From assembly GCF_000971295.1 (NCBI RefSeq), contig NZ_LANJ01000004.1, positions 186,001 through 250,000 of the forward strand: a DNA stretch of 64,000 nucleotides, written 5' to 3'. Made by a program: the position numbers and the translations under genes. Positions 1 to 9,801 of this stretch are shown here, in pieces. The notes below the pieces were generated by a model. The model was given only the letters and a program-made list of their open reading frames with translations, made no database searches and was not told the DNA's origin. Source of the DNA: Devosia epidermidihirudinis (GTDB lineage: Bacteria; Pseudomonadota; Alphaproteobacteria; Rhizobiales; Devosiaceae). Position 1 is the stretch's first letter; each line of letters starts with the position of its first letter.

Positions 1-1721
1 TCCAGCCCGAATGGCGCGAGCAGTTCGGAATGGTGCTTGCTTCCCCCGGCTTTGAGCAGCTCAAAATAGCGCTCTGCAAAGCCATCACTGGATTTCTCAT
101 ACTGTGCGTAGAGCGAGTTCACAAGGCAGTCGCCGAAGGCATAGGCGTAGACGTAAAACGGCGAGTGGATGAAGTGCGGAATATAGGCCCAGAAGGTGTC
201 GTAGCCTTCATTGGCGATAATGGCATCGCCCAGCGATTCCTTCTGCACATCGAGCCAGATCTGGTTGATCTCTTCGGTCTTGAGTTCGCCCTGCCGCCGC
301 GCCGTGTGAACCCGGCGTTCAAAGGTGTAGAACGCGATCTGGCGCACCACCGTATTGAGCATATCCTCCACTTTTGAGGACAGAAGCGCAAAGCGTTGCT
401 TGGGGTCGGTGGTGTTATCCAGCAGGTGCCGGAAGGTCAGCATCTCGCCAAAAACCGACGCGGTTTCCGCCAATGTCAGCGGCGTATTGGCCAGGATGGG
501 ACCTTGTGCCGCAGCCAGCCGCTGATGCACGCCATGCCCCAGCTCGTGGGCCAGCGTCATGATATCGCGCGAACGACCCAAATAGTTGAGCATCAGATAA
601 GGATGCGCACTCGGCACAGTCGGATGCGCGAACGCCCCCGACAGTTTGCCGTCGCCCACCGGCGCATCGATCCAGCCCGAATTGAAGAACGGCTTGGCGA
701 CCTCAGCCAGTTCCGGCGAAAAGCGGCCATAGGCCTCCATCACGGTCGACACGGCGCTATCCCAGTCCCAGGTGCGCTCATCGCTGGTCGGCAGCGGCGC
801 ATTACGATCCCAGGCGTTCAGCTGTTCCTTGCCGAACCACTTGGCCTTCATCTTGTAGTAGCGATGGCTGAGGCGCGGATAAGCGTCTTCCACGGCCTTC
901 TGCAGCGCATCGACCACTTCGCGCTCGACCGAATTGGCCATGTGGCGGCTGTCGGCGATATCCTCAAAACCGCGCCAGCGATCCGAGATTTCTTTGTCCT
1001 TGGCCAGCACGTTGGTGATGTGCGTGAACAGGCGACTATTGGCCGCCAGCGTCTTGCCCAAAGCCTTGAACGCGCTTTCGCGCTTCTTCTCGTCCTTTTC
1101 ACTCAACAGGTGCAGCGTTGCTTCCATATTGAGCGTTTCGCCATCCACCTCGAACTCAAGGCTGGCCAGCGTTTCGTCGAATAGGCGGTTCCACGCCGAA
1201 AAGGCGGTGACCGACTTGTCGTGGAACAGCTCTTCGAGCTTGTCATCGAGCTGATAGGGCTTGGCCTTGCGCAGCTCGGCAAACCAGGTGCGATAGCGCG
1301 CCAGCTCGGCGTCAGCTGCAAACGCCGCCTCAAGATCGGCGTCGTCGATGCGGTTCAGCTCGAGTTCGAAGAACAGCACGCGCGTGCTCAGATTGGTCAG
1401 CGCTTCGTTGGTATCACCCATGAACTTGGCGCGATCGGGATCGGTCGATTTCTGAGCATATTGCAGGAAGGCAAAAGACCCGATGCGACCGCTGAGATCA
1501 CCCAGGCGTTCGCTGTCCTTGATCGCCTCGACCAGTCGGCCCGCTTTGGTCAGCTCGACCAGCTTGCCCTTGTACTTGTCCTCGAACGTCGCCGCATCTG
1601 ACTTGGCCTGCTCCAGCGCAGCCTTGAACTCGGCGCTATCCCGACCCGGATAGAGATCGTTCAGGTCCCACACCGGCAAGGTGCCGAACTCGTTGTGGCC
1701 CTTCTGAGTTGCTTCGGTCAT
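1..1721 (-). CDS. pepF: M3 family oligoendopeptidase F, 3' end cut by window edge
   Basis: Zinc metallopeptidase of the M3 (thimet/PepF) family, expected to cleave short peptides in the cytoplasm. The 573 residues visible start MTEATQKGHNEF and read open to base 1 (last residues LLAPFGL), so only the extreme C terminus is missing. The HExxH zinc motif is HELGH at residues 392-396, inside LAHELGHGVHQ, and is followed by the helical C-terminal half typical of the family (SVFGEMLTF, then a region with ANEGYDTFWAYIPHF). The ATG at 1721 is chosen because the family-like N-terminal region (VWDLNDLYPG) begins just after it. It is preceded by 190 bp without a gene. The family assignment is secure from the motif and overall sequence; the peptide substrate is unknown. 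The locus shows no obvious functional link with its neighbours. Confidence 0.93.
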   Translation of the reverse strand, partial: MTEATQKGHNEFGTLPVWDLNDLYPGRDSAEFKAALEQAKSDAATFEDKYKGKLVELTKAGRLVEAIKDSERLGDLSGRIGSFAFLQYAQKSTDPDRAKFMGDTNEALTNLSTRVLFFELELNRIDDADLEAAFAADAELARYRTWFAELRKAKPYQLDDKLEELFHDKSVTAFSAWNRLFDETLASLEFEVDGETLNMEATLHLLSEKDEKKRESAFKALGKTLAANSRLFTHITNVLAKDKEISDRWRGFEDIADSRHMANSVEREVVDALQKAVEDAYPRLSHRYYKMKAKWFGKEQLNAWDRNAPLPTSDERTWDWDSAVSTVMEAYGRFSPELAEVAKPFFNSGWIDAPVGDGKLSGAFAHPTVPSAHPYLMLNYLGRSRDIMTLAHELGHGVHQRLAAAQGPILANTPLTLAETASVFGEMLTFRHLLDNTTDPKQRFALLSSKVEDMLNTVVRQIAFYTFERRVHTARRQGELKTEEINQIWLDVQKESLGDAIIANEGYDTFWAYIPHFIHSPFYVYAYAFGDCLVNSLYAQYEKSSDGFAERYFELLKAGGSKHHSELLAPFGL

Positions 1722-1831
1722 GGCACGCCTCCGGATGGTCAAATTCCGCGCGGACCTTAGCCATCAGGCGTCAGGCTGTGAAGCCTCGCGCCTGCGAAAT
1801 CAGTGCGAGTGTGTCAGCGCCATAAAATGCA

Positions 1832-1864
1832 ACGAGCGCTCTCCCGCTTTGGGAAAACGCTCGT
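1832..1864 (-). terminator. hairpin downstream of the YbaY/META gene
   Basis: Inverted repeat ACGAGCG / CGCTCGT (1832-1838 and 1858-1864) with a smaller TCCC/GGGA stem inside the loop. Read on the minus strand it follows the stop codon of the gene at 1913 and is followed by TGCATTTT, so it could act as a weak rho-independent terminator. The rest of 1722-1912 shows nothing recognisable apart from the pepF upstream region. Confidence 0.5.
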
Positions 1865-1912
1865 CAAAACTCTGGTTTTCGGTGGAAACCGCCGAATTCC
1901 GGCAAAACCGCC

Positions 1913-2677
1913 CTAAGCTGTATGTCGCGCCAGGATGATGACGTCCTTGCCGGCGGCATCGAGCAGGATCAATTTGTCGCGCTCAGTATCGAGGCGATAG
2001 GCCTTAACGCCCTCCAGCGCTTTGAGGAACTTGCCCTCCTGATCCATGATTGCGGGGGCACAGGCCATCATGGTCGAGAACATCTTCTCAAAGCCGATAT
2101 TGGTCCCCTCGATTGTGGCGTGGCCGCCAATCCGGTTGCAGCCACCTGTGCCACTGACTGCCCCGTCTGGGGCGATATCCAGCACTGTCTGGAGGTTATC
2201 GATGACGCCGCCACCATCAATGTCTTCAGCCAACCAGCTGCCAACGACACCACCTGCATCGGCCTCCGGAGCAGGCGTGGAAACGCGCTGCACAAGGATA
2301 TCGGTCACGTCAGGGCCATCACCGAAAACGGCGTTGTTGGTGGTCGAGGTAAACAGCAGAGTATCGCCATCGGTAATTCGAGCCGAAACCGAATAGCGAT
2401 GACCGGGCAGGATCGCGTCGGGGTCATAGGCAATGACGTAGCTATAGGGTGGCGACTTGCCCGTCGCGACAGCCTCCCCGAGGACAACTGCGGGAGCGTC
2501 GGCCAGCGACACATCCTGCAATTGCACGCGCACTTCGGCGGTGTCAGGCAACAAGATGCGCTCACGATAGCTCACCGTGCCACTCAACACTGTGCCATCG
2601 GCCATCGCGCTACCACCGGCCAGGACCATGGCAAAAACTCCTGCTGCAAACGACGTCGCCCAACGGCTGATCTGCAT
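1913..2677 (-). CDS. secreted YbaY-type plus META (HslJ-like) domain protein
   Basis: Predicted exported protein of 254 residues. A signal peptide (MQISRWATSF through AGGSAMA) is followed by a beta-rich YbaY/YscW-like domain (VLSGTVSYRERILLPDTAEV, with IAYDPDAILPGHRYSVSARI) and then a META/HslJ domain (VVGSWLAEDIDGGGVIDN, SGTGGCNRIGGHA, MMACAPAIMDQEGKFLKAL). This two-domain order is common in proteobacterial envelope proteins of unknown exact role; META domains are linked to stress or novobiocin tolerance in E. coli HslJ. The start is the second of two nearby ATGs, because AAGGGG lies six bases upstream of it; longer readings from ATG 2683 or GTG 2728 lack a good ribosome site. There is no lipobox cysteine, so it is probably periplasmic. 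No operon partner is evident. Confidence 0.8.
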   Translation of the reverse strand: MQISRWATSFAAGVFAMVLAGGSAMADGTVLSGTVSYRERILLPDTAEVRVQLQDVSLADAPAVVLGEAVATGKSPPYSYVIAYDPDAILPGHRYSVSARITDGDTLLFTSTTNNAVFGDGPDVTDILVQRVSTPAPEADAGGVVGSWLAEDIDGGGVIDNLQTVLDIAPDGAVSGTGGCNRIGGHATIEGTNIGFEKMFSTMMACAPAIMDQEGKFLKALEGVKAYRLDTERDKLILLDAAGKDVIILARHTA

Positions 2678-2786
2678 GTTCATCCCCTTATTCCACCACG
2701 ACCCTAACATTTGCCGCGCCCAATGCACCCCAGAATTGCTGCAGGAAAAAGGCGCGGCATGAAGGCGTTGCTATCGAACTAGAATG

Positions 2787-2819
2787 GAAAAGGGCGGCAC
2801 CATTAAATGGTTCCCGCCC
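2787..2819 (-). terminator. rho-independent terminator of the iron-siderophore binding protein gene
   Basis: Stem GGGCGG / CCGCCC (2792-2797, 2814-2819) with an inner ACCATT/AATGGT stem. On the minus strand it is followed by TTTTCC. It lies 27 bp beyond the stop codon of the gene at 2846. Confidence 0.65.
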
Positions 2820-2845
2820 CTGTTCAGGATCAAACTATCCAGCGC

Positions 2846-3826
2846 TTAGGGCGCAATGCCCTCTGCGGCTGCTGATGGTACGACGGTGCTCGGATCGCCA
2901 TCCACCGCCAGCTCGATCTCTGGCACCAGACGATCCAGCAAGTAGTCGATGCTCAGCGGAGAGGCGTACGAGAATGCACCGGCCAGCATGCGGTCGGCCA
3001 TGACTTCACGTCCCTCAAGATGGGCCTTGAGGCGGGTGCGCAGCGTCAGTGCCTTGATGCGCGCTGAGTTGTCATCACCCGACACCCAGACCAGCAGATC
3101 GGTATCGAGCAATGACAGGTCTTCCGGCGAGAACTCGATGAAAAAGCCGTATTCGGAATCCGCCGCGTCGATTGCAGGAGGCGTCACAAAGCCCAGCTGG
3201 CTCAGTGTCATGGCGCGGATATCATCGGAGCGGAACGCGCCGGGCAGGGTATCGGCAAACGCCACGGCGGCCGTCATGCCCTGCCACTCCGGATGGGCGG
3301 CAACGATGTCTTCAAAGCGCTGGTTGATCCCGTCGACCAGCACCTTGGCTTCGGCTTCCTTCCCGGCAATGCGCCCCATGGTCTGGGTCTGGACGTACCA
3401 CGGCGTGCCAAAATCACCATATTGCGCTTCGGTCGCCACGACCGGCGCGATCTTGGAGAGCTCGGCATATTGCTCCGCGGTCAGGCCAGCGGTCAGCCCT
3501 TCGATGACGTCCGGGTCGAGGGCAGCAATCTGCTCATAGGTGTATTCTTCGGGGATCTGGATAATGGTCGCATCGCCCAGCGCCGCCTGTGCCCATGGCC
3601 AGGCCCCGCTCGGATAGCCACCATACCATTCGCGCACACCTACTGGCGTGACGCCCAGCGCCAGATAGTGATCAATACCGGAATAGGAGAGCGTCAGGAT
3701 GCGCTCGGGCTTGGTTTCAAGCGTCGTCGTGCCGAACTTGTGCTCAAACACCTGCGGAAATTCTTGCGCCAATGCCGGTGCGCTCACCAGCGCCAGCAGC
3801 AATGGAATGGACTTCAGAAACGACAC
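2846..3826 (-). CDS. iron-siderophore ABC transporter substrate-binding protein
   Basis: Periplasmic binding protein of the FepB/FecB (type III, BtuF-like) class that would capture a ferric siderophore for an inner-membrane ABC importer. The GTG at 3826 is preferred because GGAG lies six bases upstream and a signal peptide follows at once (FLKSIPLLLALVSAPALAQ). The mature protein has the class hallmarks: ERILTLSYSGIDHYLALGV near the N terminus, then PEEYTYEQIAALDPDVIEG, and a central helix linker with LSKIAPVV. About 326 residues is normal. No permease or ATPase gene lies next to it, so it is an orphan binding protein or its partners are elsewhere. A TGA-N9-TCA palindrome 60 bp upstream suggests iron control by RirA. 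The siderophore is not predictable. Confidence 0.87.
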   Translation of the reverse strand: MSFLKSIPLLLALVSAPALAQEFPQVFEHKFGTTTLETKPERILTLSYSGIDHYLALGVTPVGVREWYGGYPSGAWPWAQAALGDATIIQIPEEYTYEQIAALDPDVIEGLTAGLTAEQYAELSKIAPVVATEAQYGDFGTPWYVQTQTMGRIAGKEAEAKVLVDGINQRFEDIVAAHPEWQGMTAAVAFADTLPGAFRSDDIRAMTLSQLGFVTPPAIDAADSEYGFFIEFSPEDLSLLDTDLLVWVSGDDNSARIKALTLRTRLKAHLEGREVMADRMLAGAFSYASPLSIDYLLDRLVPEIELAVDGDPSTVVPSAAAEGIAP

Positions 3827-3885
3827 GACTGCCTCCAGCTCTCCGGCGGTCAAGCCGCCCGTTGGTGTCGTCTGGCTACATAACA

Positions 3886-3900
3886 TGACTTTTTAAGTCA
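3886..3900. promoter_or_regulatory. RirA-type iron box (TGA-N9-TCA)
   Basis: The 15-bp sequence TGACTTTTTAAGTCA is a near-perfect palindrome with 6-bp arms. It matches exactly the TGA-N9-TCA form described for the Iron-Rhodo (RirA) box of Hyphomicrobiales. It lies 59 bp before the start of the siderophore binding protein gene, which supports iron-responsive repression. It could also affect the divergent regulator at 4034, whose start is 133 bp away. Confidence 0.7.
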
Positions 3901-4033
3901 ATTATTTAGGCGGCTGAACGATCAATTTCGTCAACGCGATCGACATGATTAATCCACTCTTAAGCCCCTTCGCCCATGATCTTCCCAAAACGGCACACCG
4001 AATCGATGCCGCACCAAGAAGACTGAGGTTTGC

Positions 4034-5521
<1,488 letters not shown>

Positions 5522-5563
5522 GGCTTTTGGTAAGAAGCATCTAGCGCCTACCCATCGACGCTG

Positions 5564-5636
5564 CCCTCGGACTTGATCCGAGGGCCACTCTCCATCCGGC
5601 ACAAGCGGATAATGACCCTCGGATCAAGTCCGAGGG
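5564..5636. repeat. pair of inverted REP-like palindromic repeats
   Basis: A 21-bp unit (5564-5584, starting CCCTCGGACTTG) recurs as its exact reverse complement at 5616-5636. Each unit also folds on itself through CCCTCGGA/TCCGAGGG. A further CCACTCTC/GAGAGTGG pair (5585-5592 and 5646-5653) flanks the second copy. The element sits between converging genes ending at 5521 and 5683, where it could serve as a two-way terminator. Similar GGACTTGATCC repeats are widespread in rhizobial genomes. Confidence 0.75.
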
Positions 5637-5682
5637 AAGCCCGGTGAGAGTGGCACCATACGTGCCACCCAATAGCGAAAAT

Positions 5683-6834
5683 CTAGAGCAGATCCGCTTT
5701 CGCCAGATCCCGAAGCAGGCGGCTGGTGCCATAGGTCCAGGGTGGGCACACGGTCGACAGGTTCACCCGGTTGGACAGGCTCCCCAGTTCGACGGTAGAG
5801 ATGGTGACGATGTCGCCCAGCTTGTGCGTAAAGCCCTTGCCGACGCCGTCGCGATCCTTCACCGGCGCGAACATCGTGCCGAGGTACAACACCAGTCCGT
5901 CTGGGTACTGATGGTGCTCGCCAATCGTGGCGGCAACCAGCGATTCCGGCGTGCGCGAAATCTGATTCATCGAGGAATGCCCCTCGAGCACGAAGCCGTC
6001 TTCGCCGGTCACGTTGAGCGCAATTTCGCTCTGCTTGACGGTTTCAAGCGTAAACGCACCATCGAACAGGCGAATGAACGGCCCAAGCGATGCCGAGGCA
6101 TTGTTGTCCTTGGCCTTGCCCAGCAGCAGTGCCGAGCGACCTTCCACGTCGCGCAGATTGACGTCATTGCCCAGCGTCGCGCCGATAATTTCGCCCTTGC
6201 TGGTCACCACAACAGCCACTTCCGGCTCTGGGTTGTTCCAGCTCGAAATCGGGTGCAGGCCCACTTCGGCGCCATAACCCACCGAGCTCATCGGCTGGCC
6301 CTTGGTGAAAATCTCGGCATCGGGGCCAATGCCCACTTCGAGATACTGGCTCCACACGCCCTTCTCGATCAGCGCGGCTTTCACCTTGGCAGCCGTCTCC
6401 GAACCCGGCACCAGCTCGCTGAGGTCGGTGCCGATCAGCTCGAGGATTTCGCCGCGCAGGGTATCCGCCCGCGCCTTGTCACCGCGCGCCTGCTCCTCAA
6501 TCACGCGTTCCAGCAGCGACACAACAAAGGTCACGCCCGACGCCTTGATCGCCTGCAGGTCGATGGGCGACAGCAGGCTTGGCTGGCTGGCGTCCTGAGT
6601 GGCGGCAACGCTGTTGGCGAGAATGGCATCGGCATTGCCGATGGCCACGCCGGGAGCCGACTGCACATAGTCAGCCGCCCGGCCGCTCTCGGCAATATCA
6701 CGCACGGTGGCAAAGCCCTTCGCAGTGATATCGAACACAGTGCCGTCGCGGACAGTTACAACGCGCGGGTGATCGTGTCCTGGCACGCGGGCCCGACCAA
6801 GAAGGACCCCATCGGGATACTGACGCTGCGACAT
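5683..6834 (-). CDS. fumarylacetoacetate hydrolase (FAH) family protein
   Basis: Cytosolic enzyme of the FAH superfamily, which performs metal-dependent hydrolysis, decarboxylation or dehydration of keto acids. The C-terminal two thirds carry the fold (VGIGPDAEIFTKGQP, NPEPEVAVVVTSKGEIIGATLGNDVNLRDVEGRSALLLGKAKDNNA). The acidic metal ligands expected in E-x-E form are visible in PEPEVA, and KG/AKD elements are conserved. The length of 383 residues and long N-terminal part resemble the dehydratase-type members (for example 2-keto-3-deoxy-D-arabinonate dehydratase) more than classical fumarylacetoacetases, but the substrate cannot be fixed from sequence. The start has GGAG six bases upstream. 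It follows ssuD by 83 bp on the same strand and might be read through from the sulfonate operon, though no sulfur role is implied. Confidence 0.82.
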   Translation of the reverse strand: MSQRQYPDGVLLGRARVPGHDHPRVVTVRDGTVFDITAKGFATVRDIAESGRAADYVQSAPGVAIGNADAILANSVAATQDASQPSLLSPIDLQAIKASGVTFVVSLLERVIEEQARGDKARADTLRGEILELIGTDLSELVPGSETAAKVKAALIEKGVWSQYLEVGIGPDAEIFTKGQPMSSVGYGAEVGLHPISSWNNPEPEVAVVVTSKGEIIGATLGNDVNLRDVEGRSALLLGKAKDNNASASLGPFIRLFDGAFTLETVKQSEIALNVTGEDGFVLEGHSSMNQISRTPESLVAATIGEHHQYPDGLVLYLGTMFAPVKDRDGVGKGFTHKLGDIVTISTVELGSLSNRVNLSTVCPPWTYGTSRLLRDLAKADLL

Positions 6835-6917
6835 GTGACTCTCCGTGACTGAATTCCGCCAAGGCTTGTCGCAAATATCGGCCGCTCGCGAAAGACCGGC
6901 CGGGCGTAACTTTCGAC

Positions 6918-8066
6918 TTAGACGGACACCTGCGCCTTGCCGTGAAAGCCCACCGCAAATTCATTGCTGATGGTTTCGACCACGCTGCGGTGTTTCGCCC
7001 CGAGCCCCAGTGCCGGGAACAGCAGCTCCGCCACGCGATAGGCCTCTTCCAGATGCGGATAGCCCGACCCGATAATGAGATCGATGCCCACAGCCTGATA
7101 CTCGCGCAACCGCGCCGCCACCTGTTCGGGCGTGCCCACCAGCGCCGTACCCGCACCATTGCGCACGAGGCCAACACCGGCCCACAGATTTGGCCCGACC
7201 AGCAGCCTGTTGCGGTCACCACCATGCAGCTCCGACATGCGGCGCTGCCCAACGCTATCCATCTGGCTGGTAAACCGCGCCTGCGCTGCCGCAATCTGGC
7301 TGTCCGAGACCTTGCTGATCAGCCGCCCCGCCTCGGCCCAGGCCTCGTCTTCGGTTTCGCGCACGATGAAGTGCAGCCGCATGCCAAAGCGCAGCTTGCG
7401 CCCCTTGGCCTCGGCCTTCTGTCGCGCCACAGCGATCTTTTCGGCCACCTGCGCCACCGGCTCGCCCCAGGTCAGATAGGTATCGACCTGCTCGGCCGCG
7501 AGGTCCTGCCCAGCCTCCGACGAGCCACCGAGAAAGATCGGTGGATGGGGCTGTTGCACCGTCCTCTGGTCCAGCCGCCCACCCTCGACGCGGTAGTGCT
7601 TACCTTGGAAGTCCACCGTCTCGCCTGACAACAGGCCCCGGAATATCGTCAGGAATTCAGCCGCCTGCTCATAGCGTTCGCCATGCGGCAGAAACACGCC
7701 ATCGCCCGCCAGCTCCACCGGGTTGCCGCCCACCACGACATTGAGCAGCAGCCGACCATTGCTGAGCCGATCCAGTGCTGCCGCCTGCCGCGCCGCAAAG
7801 GTAGGCAGCGTCACGCCGGGCCGCAGTGCCACGAGATATTTGAGCTTCTCCGTGACCGTCGCCAGTCCCGTCGCGGTAATCCAGCTTTCCTCGCAATTCT
7901 GCCCCGTCGGCAGCAGCACGCCTTCAAAACCCAGCCGGTCAGCGGCCTGCGCGATCTGCTTGAAATACTGGAAATCGGGCTGTCGCTCACCCTGGATCGA
8001 GCCGAGATAGCGGCCATCGCCATGGGTGGGAATGAACCAGAAGAAGCTCAGAGGTTTGTCTGTCAT
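6918..8066 (-). CDS. ssuD: FMNH2-dependent alkanesulfonate monooxygenase
   Basis: Flavin-dependent TIM-barrel monooxygenase that uses FMNH2 and oxygen to split C-S bonds of alkanesulfonates, releasing sulfite and an aldehyde. The sequence follows E. coli SsuD closely: [15 protein letters not shown] at the N terminus, [15 protein letters not shown] (containing the active-site cysteine region), [29 protein letters not shown], and [13 protein letters not shown]. The length of 382 residues is standard. The ATG at 8066 is chosen by alignment with SsuD; a GTG at 8075 that overlaps the tauC stop is an alternative. It is the last clear gene of the tauA-tauB-tauC-ssuD operon, so its substrates are probably imported by that transporter. 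The required NAD(P)H:FMN reductase (SsuE) is not in the window. Confidence 0.95.
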   Translation of the reverse strand: MTDKPLSFFWFIPTHGDGRYLGSIQGERQPDFQYFKQIAQAADRLGFEGVLLPTGQNCEESWITATGLATVTEKLKYLVALRPGVTLPTFAARQAAALDRLSNGRLLLNVVVGGNPVELAGDGVFLPHGERYEQAAEFLTIFRGLLSGETVDFQGKHYRVEGGRLDQRTVQQPHPPIFLGGSSEAGQDLAAEQVDTYLTWGEPVAQVAEKIAVARQKAEAKGRKLRFGMRLHFIVRETEDEAWAEAGRLISKVSDSQIAAAQARFTSQMDSVGQRRMSELHGGDRNRLLVGPNLWAGVGLVRNGAGTALVGTPEQVAARLREYQAVGIDLIIGSGYPHLEEAYRVAELLFPALGLGAKHRSVVETISNEFAVGFHGKAQVSV

Positions 8067-8071
8067 GTCAC

Positions 8072-8911
8072 TCACTGATTATGCGCCCACGGCACATAGC
8101 GTCGCTCGATGAAGCGCAGCAGCGCCTCAAAGGCAAAAGCGATGGCCGAGATAACGAGAATGCCGGCGATGACCACATCGGTCACCAGGAACTGCGCCGC
8201 CGACTGGATCATGTAGCCAAGGCCACGACCGGCGGCGACGAGCTCTGCCGCCACCAATGTCGTCCAGCCCGCACCCAGCGCAATGCGAATGCCGGTGATG
8301 ATTGATGGCAAGGCGCTCGGCAGCAGCACATGCCACAACAATTGCAGCGGCGAGGCGCCAAACGCCCGCGCCGCATTGACCTGATTTTTCGACGCCGACC
8401 GCGCCCCCGCCGCCGTCGCAATAGTAATCGCCGGGATCATGGACAGCAGGATCACCAGCACCTTGGCCGTTTCACCAATGCCAAACCAGATGATCACCAG
8501 CGGCAGATAGGCCAGCGGCGGCAATGGCCGCAAAAACTCAATGACCGGATCAAGAACACCGCGCCCAATCGGGCTCGTCGCAATCAACAGCCCCGCTGGA
8601 ACCCCGATCACCACCGCGAAGGCCAAAGCGGCAAACACACGCGCAAGGCTCGCGCCCATATGTTGCAGCAACGTACTGTCGACATAGCCGGTCTGGATCA
8701 GCCGCCCAAACGCCGCAAGGATCGCCGATGGGGGCGGCAAGAAGATCGCCGACACCCAGCCTGACGTGCTGGCGATATGCCAGATAGAAATGACAAACAG
8801 CGCGACCCCAACGCCGCTTAACAGCGGCACATAGCGCTTGAACCTTTGGCTAGCCGGGCGCCGCGCTGGCGCGCTTGGGCGGGTCGCTGCCCGGTCAATC
8901 GACGCCGTCAT
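8072..8911 (-). CDS. tauC: taurine/sulfonate ABC transporter permease
   Basis: Inner-membrane subunit of a sulfonate importer, 279 residues with about six transmembrane segments. It belongs to the TauC/SsuC family: the EAA loop region reads [56 protein letters not shown], split here as family-typical, and the C terminus [10 protein letters not shown] resembles TauC. The start ATG overlaps the tauB stop as ATGA, showing translational coupling. It would pair with TauB (ATPase) and TauA (binding protein) encoded just upstream. Whether taurine or other sulfonates are preferred is uncertain, since SsuC is close in sequence. Confidence 0.9.
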   Translation of the reverse strand: MTASIDRAATRPSAPARRPASQRFKRYVPLLSGVGVALFVISIWHIASTSGWVSAIFLPPPSAILAAFGRLIQTGYVDSTLLQHMGASLARVFAALAFAVVIGVPAGLLIATSPIGRGVLDPVIEFLRPLPPLAYLPLVIIWFGIGETAKVLVILLSMIPAITIATAAGARSASKNQVNAARAFGASPLQLLWHVLLPSALPSIITGIRIALGAGWTTLVAAELVAAGRGLGYMIQSAAQFLVTDVVIAGILVISAIAFAFEALLRFIERRYVPWAHNQ

Positions 8912-9699
8912 GCTGCCACCTCAAAGTAGGGCTGATGGATCGATGCAATCAGCTCTTCACGCGCCGCAACAAAGCCGGGCTCGGACTTGAGCGCCCGCGC
9001 CGCCTCGCCCGCCAGAAAACGTCGTCCAAAATCGAACTCCTGGCTCAGCGCGATGCGCCCCGGATGGGCGGCGAGCACCACCACCCGCGTTGCCAAAAAC
9101 AGCGCCTCTTCCACCGAGTGGGTAATGAGCAGCGCTCCGGTATTGGATCGGCTCCACACCGCCAGCAGCAATTCCTGCATCTGATCGCGCGTCATGGCAT
9201 CGAGAGCGCCGAGCGGCTCATCCATCAGCAAAAACTCGGGATCAGATGCCAATGCTCTGGCAATGCCCACGCGCTGCCGCATCCCGCCCGACAGCGCCCA
9301 GATCGGTTTGTCGCCCTGCCCCTCAAGGCCCACATCGGCCAGCAAAGCATCGGCGCGCCGCGCCCGCTCATCGCGCGTTACCCCGCGCAGACGCAGCGGA
9401 AACGCCACATTGTCCCGCGCACTCAGCCAGGGAAACAACGCGTCATCCTGAAACACCACCGCCCGCACGGCCGATGGCCCGTGTACGGCCTGGCCGTCCA
9501 CAGTGACGCGCCCGTCCGTTGGTTCGAGAAAGCCCGCAGCCACATTGAGCAGGCTCGTTTTGCCTGACCCGGATTGGCCCAGCACCACCACGAACTCACC
9601 GCGCGAAATGCCCAGCGTCAGCCGCTCCAGCACCGATGGCGTGTCAGATCGCGGCGACGCGTAAGTCAGCGAAACCGCATGCAGGCGCAATTCAGACAT
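8908..9699 (-). CDS. tauB: taurine/sulfonate ABC transporter ATP-binding protein
   Basis: ATPase subunit of the sulfonate importer, 263 residues. Visible motifs are Walker A GQSGSGKTSLL, Q-loop VVFQDDALFPWLSARDNVAFPL, signature [15 protein letters not shown], Walker B FLLMDEPLGALD and the H-loop LLITHSVEEALFLATRVVVL. These match the TauB/SsuB class. The ATG at 9699 has GGAG seven bases upstream; a GTG three bases earlier is possible. The gene is separated from tauA by 102 bp that contain a strong hairpin, and its stop overlaps the tauC start. It may in principle serve only this system; the nearby amino-acid permeases lack an ATPase but are of a different family. Confidence 0.92.
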   Translation of the reverse strand: MSELRLHAVSLTYASPRSDTPSVLERLTLGISRGEFVVVLGQSGSGKTSLLNVAAGFLEPTDGRVTVDGQAVHGPSAVRAVVFQDDALFPWLSARDNVAFPLRLRGVTRDERARRADALLADVGLEGQGDKPIWALSGGMRQRVGIARALASDPEFLLMDEPLGALDAMTRDQMQELLLAVWSRSNTGALLITHSVEEALFLATRVVVLAAHPGRIALSQEFDFGRRFLAGEAARALKSEPGFVAAREELIASIHQPYFEVAA

Positions 9700-9723
9700 C
9701 ACCTATCTCCACAAACGAGAATA

Positions 9724-9756
9724 CGCTGCCGTCTCACAGGGAGAGAGACGGCAGCG
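9724..9756 (-). other. strong intercistronic hairpin between tauA and tauB
   Basis: Perfect 12-bp stem (9724-9735 with 9745-9756, CGCTGCCGTCTC / GAGACGGCAGCG) and a nine-base loop. No T-run follows on the minus strand, so it is more likely an mRNA-stabilising or attenuating element that raises TauA over TauBC than a full terminator. Confidence 0.65.
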
Positions 9757-9801
9757 CCAAGGACAGGTTGGATGGGAAGATTCCATCCTGCCGTGGTTTC
9801 G

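Noticed and set aside
3950..3970. Single CTTAAG hexamer before the NtrC-family gene
   Set aside because: It lacks the second hexamer at 11-bp pitch, so it was not counted as a PmrA/QseB box.
5644..6852. Long plus-strand open frame opposite the FAH gene
   Set aside because: It mirrors the codon pattern of the minus-strand FAH gene, has no family features and lacks a ribosome site. Similar antisense frames over almost every gene here are by-products of high GC.
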